NCBI GenBank assembly: GCA_024500155.1
Contig: CM044879.1
Location: 8,881,501-8,945,500, forward strand
From: Chenopodium formosanum
Taxonomy: Eukaryota; Streptophyta; Magnoliopsida; Caryophyllales; Amaranthaceae
Direction of reading: 5' to 3'
Length of the DNA stretch: 64,000 nt
Shown: piece by piece, positions 58,368 through 64,000 of the stretch
Position numbering within the stretch: position 1 is the first letter of the stretch
Layout of the letters: each line of letters starts with the position of its first letter
Notes under the pieces: model-generated
The model's database searches: none
Seen by the model: only the letters and a program-made list of their open reading frames with translations
Told to the model about the DNA's origin: nothing
Translations under genes and position numbers: made by a program

Positions 58368-61300
58368 ATCTCCCACTTGTTTGAGACAAGTGCGCAATAT
58401 TCAAATTACTTAAGTCAATGTGTGTCGATTTGATAATATGATTGCATCTTATGTCGTGATCATATTAATCTACAAATCTTTTCTTGAAATCTGAGTTAGA
58501 ATTACAAAATAAATGGTTACAAAGTAATCCATTTGAGCACGGCCATGCATTTTCTGAATTCTCCCTCTTCAAGGGGCCAAGACACATTCCTAATTAAATA
58601 GGTAGACTCAATCCAATCTTATGGCAACCAAAGCTCTCACTCAACTTCTGAAATAACCAGGAAACACCCTTTATAATCTCCAGTTACGGGAAGACGTTTG
58701 AATGTACCACAGTTATATCATCCATTGAATGAGATCAATGTCTCACTCATGTCAAAGGAATCCACTAATATATCCGGAAGTTCTATACTTGAACTTCAAA
58801 GTTGGTCTATAGTTCGATCATGCATCATTCATGCATATCCATGTGATTGACCGAGCATCACTACGCTCCTATAGCCCATGAAACTGCGCTATCCAATCAA
58901 TCTTAACATGCTAGTCCATTATTGAAATCATTTATGTCTAGTTTAATGATTCCGAACTAGGAGCTTAAATAATATATGAATTTAGTTCACCTGTGGGGTT
59001 TCATTCAAAAGGTCATCAACCTAGTGAGCCCATCAATTCATAATTATTTTGGACATTTTATTTAATCTTGAAACCACGATTAAATAAGATTGAAACTTTG
59101 TTTCAATTGATAAACATAATTCTGCAAGCTAATGTATTTACTTTTGTAATATGCTTTCTCAAAACATACACAACTAAAATTACATAACTTGCTTCAATCC
59201 AAAAACCTTAGTATGACTCTCATACCTTGGTCATGGAAGGGGTTTAGAAAGTAGAGTTCATGAGACATTCTCATAAACATGAACTTTGCAATTTCTAAAT
59301 CTTATAATCATTTTCATCTCCATACACTAAGAATTTTCCTTCGCCCTTTCGCAAAGAACTTAGGAATTTCTAATTTGTATTCCAACATCACATTGGATTT
59401 CGATTGAAATCTATCATCACTTGTTCTTTAAAACACGTGAATCAAATAGACGAGTATAGTCCATGACATGCATGATGTATCCTTTGCAAATTGCATAAGG
59501 ATCATCACTCAAAATCTTAATTTCATCAGCCTTTTTCAAGGTATTGAATCATTAATCAACGTGCCATGTCACATGGGATTGAAACTCTTTCAATATAATG
59601 TTGAACCTTATAAGAATCTTATCAATATAAGCTTCTTAACCAAACTCAAACATCCTTCGAGACCTATCTATATAGATCTTGAATCCCAAATGTACTCATC
59701 TTCTTCTCCAAGATTTTCATATAAAATACATTACCCATTACTTGACTATTCAAACAACAAATAATCGCTCTTTGTACTAGACCAAGAAGACTTCATAGCT
59801 CCCACTAAACATCTTGTACACTCAAGACCTTTTCCTTCATTTTACGAGAACATCAAACGATTTGACTAACTCGCAAAATTAAGAACATTAACTCCCTGAT
59901 GCTAACTTCAATTCATTATTGATCTTTTATGCATCCCTAGGATTATTGGATCTCCAAACTTTTGATTGTATCATATGCAAATCTTCTTTCATGAACAATT
60001 TCAAGAAAGTGTTTTGAAATCCATCTACCAAATCTTATAAGGTAGAAATCACTAAATATCTTTAATAGATCTTTGCAACATGTAAAGGTTTCATCGTAAT
60101 CATAGTCATACTATGAATTAGTTGAATTCTTTAACAAGTCTTTGCTTTAGTTAGAAAACGTTTTTCTTTGTTGTCTGCTTTGCTTACAATGGGTTTCACC
60201 CAATTTAGGCAAATTATTCAAGTGTCATACACTTGCTTACAGATTTAGAATCTATTTCAGATTTCCTGGTTTTAAACCACTTGGAGTTATAACTTGTCAA
60301 ATCATCTTTATTACTTGCATAATCATAATGTTCCAAAATAAATATTTTAGAACTCTTAGTCAATATGAAATCATATTTCTTTGGTTAAGTTTTACGTATG
60401 CTAGTCATCATTGTGGGTTTTTATGCAACAATTGAAACTCATACAACAACTTTGTTTAGCTTTCAATGAGAAACGACAATAGAGGATTTGTACTTGGAAT
60501 GTACTACCTTCAACACATGGCTATTAATCCCATTACACTTAATGAGACCACGCGTTGTCATTCGTGACATGAGGTGAGTCATGCTCATATTGTTGCTTTT
60601 ATTCGATTACTTCTCGAATTTCTTCAAGATTTTCGAAATCACTTTTCTTGAACTCTTTCAAGGCTCTCGAACTTTTCAAGATTCTTATACTCCCACTTGC
60701 CTTTTGAGGAGGCATATTTAGCATAGGGTGAACCAACTATGGTTTTGAACCATGTTTGTTTGTTGCTTTCCTCGAACTCTTTTGAGATTTACACTACTCC
60801 CACTTGACCTTTTGGAACAATTTCCATAAGGGCACCTACTTGAGCAACAAACATTTTGTGCTAAGTATGGTTGTGTAGTAGTACCCTGTGCTCTATATAG
60901 GAATCTAATGTGCATTAAACGTTTCAATACAACTTTTATTCCTTACTTTGTAGAAAGACTTTATAAAAACTTTTCTTATCCATATCACATATGAAGCCTT
61001 TGCTACATTTTGATTTGGCGTATGTAGTTTGTTTAGTTTTGTAGCTTATTTAAAAGTATATCCCTTGAACAATGGTTGGAAGATAGGTAATTTACATCCA
61101 TTATCAAAATATATCTCATATAGGTTGATAGCTCCCTTCATAAACACTTCACAAGGTTTTCTTTCGGATTTTTGTTGTAAAACGATTTCACAACTCTTGG
61201 ATGTTTATCAATGTGTTGGCTTAAATTCTCATTATTACGATCATATCGCAATATTTCGAATATGTTGCCAATTACATGTCTTGACTTAAATTTTCACAAT

Positions 61301-61675
61301 TACAATCATATTGTAGTGTAATCATTATCTTGTCAAGTTGATACTGAACTTCATAATGAACATTTTGAACTTTTCAAAATTTTCCTTTTTATGCTTCAAC
61401 CAAGCACAAGTAATGATCGTATCACAAATGAAGTTTATTGTCGTCTCCAACCTTTGAACCTTTGGTTTTCTTTCATCGATATGTATTCGACCTTGAGTTC
61501 TCATCATCATTTCTCTAAATGGTGACTTAGTCAAAATTTCAAATTAGAATGATAATTACATATATCAATGGATTCATAATCCAATGATATTGAAAGTCCA
61601 TCCCTTTGGATCTTCCGCATGCAATTTTCATTTTCATTCGAATTAATTGACATATTAGAGACAACTTATATATAT
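57558..61675 (-). mobile_element. Copia-derived retroelement without coding capacity (LARD-like), 5'-truncated
   Basis: The 3' LTR (57558-58367) and polypurine tract are followed by about 3.3 kb of internal DNA with no gag or pol motif on either strand. The longest ORFs are under 100 codons. Large retrotransposon derivatives of this kind rely on partners. No second LTR or primer binding site was found before the zf-XS sequence at about 61680, so the 5' end is missing. The right boundary is approximate. Confidence 0.55.
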
Positions 61676-61963
61676 AGAAATGGTTTAATTGACTCCGAGC
61701 TCGAGGAGTGCTCGGAGAAACCTTACATTGTACTTGTCCATGGCACCACCAAGTTGCGCCAGACTTTGGCGGGGTTCAGGTGCCCTTTCTGCGTGGGCAA
61801 GAAAATCAGGTACTACTCGTACGTGTCTCTTCTCCAACATGCACACGGCATTGCTTACGGCTCCGATAAGCGGCCGGTGAAGGTGAGGGGTGCACACTTG
61901 GCCCTGGAGAAGTTTTTGCAGGTGAACGAGAGCACCTTCAACCCCCCTCCCCCCTCTGTTTAG
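61619..61963 (+). pseudogene. zf-XS zinc-finger protein remnant
   Basis: From about 61683 the + strand encodes LIDSELEECSEKPYIVLVHG, then FRCPFCVGKKIRYYSYVSLL, QHAHGIAYGSDKRP and GAHLALEKFL, ending PPPPSV and TAG. This is the zf-XS zinc finger (CxxC plus histidines), found next to XS domains in SGS3 and the FDM/IDN2 proteins of RNA-directed DNA methylation. The segment before 61680 looks like retroelement sequence, and the only in-frame ATG (61619) lies there. I infer that the original 5' part was lost when the retroelement inserted. No XS domain follows, so the intact protein would have been small. It could still be translated from 61619 as 114 residues. Confidence 0.6.
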
Positions 61964-63521
61964 TGGATGGGGTGGTGAAGTCTACTTCGTGCTTGCAGCA
62001 GTTGTTGTTAGGGCCTTTAAGCTGTTTTTTTGTTTGTTTGTTTTTTTTTTTTTTTTTTTTTTTTTTTTGTTAAGTAATGTATTGGTCCTGCTCATGTTGA
62101 AATTAATAAAAATTAGCGTTTTTTATTACTGAAGTTCTTATTTAAACACGTTTTATTACTTGTCAACCATGTCATCTTCACCTAGACAACACAAATGGAG
62201 AAGAAATATGGTGGAAGTTCTATATAATACGTACCCTAGGCCCATAGAAAGATGTACCACTTAATCTTAATCCCTTCCTTTTAAAACAAAAAAAAAAAAA
62301 AGAAAAACACAAGTAATGACGAGCACAAGTGACTTAATCTTAAGCAGTACCATAACAACGCAATGGTACGTTATTCAATAAAGTAATATCCCATTACATA
62401 ATTAGTGGTACTTTATTTGGGACATTAAATACCAAAGAGCCTGTTCATCAATGCGACAAGTTAGACTTTGAATCCGATTCGATCCGAATTTCTCTCTTGA
62501 TTGCACGAATTAAAATTCGGTTATTTGGATCCGATTCGAAAATCCGAATTATAATACATTACTTTTTAGCTCCTAATACAATTATAAAAAAAAAAGCTTT
62601 AATACAATTAAAAGTCTTTAAAATAATGAGTAAAATAAATAGTTGAACGTCAAGTCATTAATTAATTAATACAAAGTCTCCCTAATTTATTTTTTGTAGT
62701 AGTAAGTATTTGAGCTAAACTTCAAAAAATAAAAGAAATCCATATTTATACAAGCTTAATTTTACAATTCGGTTTTCGGTTTGGATTGGATCCAATTAGG
62801 GTAAATCCGATCCAATCCGAAAATCCGAATTTCCAAAAAAATCTCAATCCGATCCAATCCGATTTAAAGTTCGGATCCGATCCGAATTGATAATTTCGGT
62901 TTGGATTGGATTGGATTTCGGTTTTATCCGAATTATGGACACCCCCAGGGGAAGTTATTTGATTGGGTTATTATGTCATGGTCCTTTTTTTTTTTTAATT
63001 ACTTAGCAAATCTTTTTCTTTTTTTCCCCTACTGTAACAGGGTATCTTAAAAATGATGTACAAAAACAATTTGTAAAACATAGTAATACGGACACTTAAT
63101 ATGTGATTATTTTGGGAAATTAACCGTCCATTTGATGAACCACGTCAGCAATGTATGTAGCCTATTTTTTTTTAAAAAAGATTGTAGTGGTACTTAACCT
63201 ACGAAATAATGTGCCATCTTGAAATTGGGTACATGAATGGTACGTATTTAATTGCCTCACATCAAATGGCGCGAAGACAACATAGGGAAAACTGACAACA
63301 GGAAGTTGAAGAGTTTATGACATCATCCAATAACTTCCTCATCCCACTCTATTTATTTAACTTCCAATTTCCCATTTCAACAATCTATTTCCCATTAGTT
63401 TTCTCTGTGTTCTTTGTCTGTCTCCCCCCTCTTCTTCAAAGGTCTTTCAAATTTCTTCTCTTCGTCTCTCAACGTTTTTATTTTTTTTTTGGTGTGAAAA
63501 CACTTTCTTTTCTTCTCAACA
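61964..63521. promoter_or_regulatory. GTACCA-rich spacer upstream of the RGRG protein gene
   Basis: Six GTACCA/TGGTAC copies: 62254, 62347, 62364, 62406, 63188 and 63238, plus GTACCC (62231) and GTACAT (about 63230). A long T tract lies at 62041-62068. The segment 62440-62950, rich in GGATCCGATTCG-type repeats and ending GGACACCCCCAGG, looks like a piece of an hAT-like MITE. A CCAAT box (63328) and TATA-like CTATTTATTTAA (63349-63360) precede the next gene. Confidence 0.5.
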
Positions 63522-64000
63522 ATGGTGAAGAATAACAAAGGCAAAGAACCAATGGTAGAGTCTGATCCCCCAAAATACACAGAGTTGCAATTCCTCCAAC
63601 TTAAGGAGAAGTTGCTAACAGAACAATTAAACGATCATCAGTTCATATGTAGTGCATTGCAGGCTCAGTTGAACGATGTTAAGACGGCCATTGGTACCAT
63701 TGAGAAGGCGAAGGCAGTGGTCCCCGTTGCACAGACCGGAAGCGTCAACAAAAGCCCTCTAAGGTTGGGGGGAACAAAAAGACCTACCCAGGTTGCTAAG
63801 GCTGCAGCGACAAAGAGGGTGTCTCAGCGCAGTGGTGCAGCAGGCCGTGGAAGAGGAGCAGCCCGTGGAAGGGGAGCAGGCCGTGGAAGAGGTGCTGGCC
63901 GAGGGGCTACGGTTACCGTACAGGGACCCCCAGAGGCTGGTGGTGCAACTACCACAGGAGCGGTACAGGGACCCACAGAGGCTGGTGGTGCAACTGGCAC
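63522..64000 (+). CDS. Coiled-coil protein with RGRG repeats (runs off window)
   Basis: ATG at 63522 opens a frame that stays open for 159 codons to the window edge. Residues about 20-70 are helical with heptad-like leucines (YTELQFLQLKEKLLTEQLND, then ALQAQLNDVKTAIGTIEKAK). A basic Lys-rich stretch and then AAGRGRGAARGRGAGRGRGA follow; such RG-rich tracts bind nucleic acids. The last part repeats VQGPPEAGGATTTG-like units of about 14 residues. It has its own TATA/CCAAT-like promoter and is the last visible gene of the GTACCA block. I do not recognise a named family, and a transposase or other domain could follow to the right. Confidence 0.65.
   Translation, partial: MVKNNKGKEPMVESDPPKYTELQFLQLKEKLLTEQLNDHQFICSALQAQLNDVKTAIGTIEKAKAVVPVAQTGSVNKSPLRLGGTKRPTQVAKAAATKRVSQRSGAAGRGRGAARGRGAGRGRGAGRGATVTVQGPPEAGGATTTGAVQGPTEAGGATG

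Overview
This is nuclear DNA of a flowering plant, very probably a eudicot. It has AT-rich spacers, multi-exon genes with GT-AG introns, plant-only gene families and dense plant transposons. My impression is a Caryophyllales genome (spinach, beet or quinoa type), but nothing here proves that. All gene models below were read by eye from splice junctions and protein resemblance.

Bases 1-28,900 hold ordinary host genes, all on the + strand: the 3' half of an LRR receptor-like kinase (1-3565); a MACPF-domain gene of the At1g14780/NSL1/CAD1 family (6185-18911) with a 6.7-kb second intron packed with MITEs and two introns that seem to start with GC; and a tandem pair of oil body-associated protein genes (22359-24747 and 26530-28816). 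The second of the pair has a one-base deletion in its first exon. Between and inside these genes lie Stowaway, PIF/Harbinger-like and hAT-like MITEs, a SINE, an RTE-LINE tail, a degraded LTR and a foldback minisatellite family.

Bases 29,012-38,845 are a 5'-truncated, dead Tat-lineage Ty3/gypsy retrotransposon. Its reverse transcriptase/RNase H is on the + strand, an additional ORF lies antisense on the - strand, and a 3' LTR closes it. A 5.1-kb non-autonomous CACTA transposon sits inside the RNase H region with a perfect 3-bp target duplication. Bases 38,846-47,280 are mostly repeats, plus one small secreted glycine-rich protein gene (42491-43433, - strand).

Bases 47,280-64,000 are the most unusual part. 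They hold an Ulp1-like protease gene with many exons, an unrecognised 303-residue protein, a GRF zinc-finger membrane protein, a gene that has captured the first part of a LINE endonuclease, a zf-XS zinc-finger remnant and the start of a coiled-coil/RGRG-repeat protein. The spacers between them are full of the six-base motif GTACCA/TGGTAC. Ulp1 proteases and clustered short motifs in non-coding DNA recall VANDAL/Kaonashi-type Mutator elements, whose VANC proteins bind such motifs to counter silencing. I propose the block is part of a large multi-gene transposon of that kind, later split by a copia-type retroelement derivative (57,558-~61,675). No transposase is visible in the window, so this is a hypothesis.
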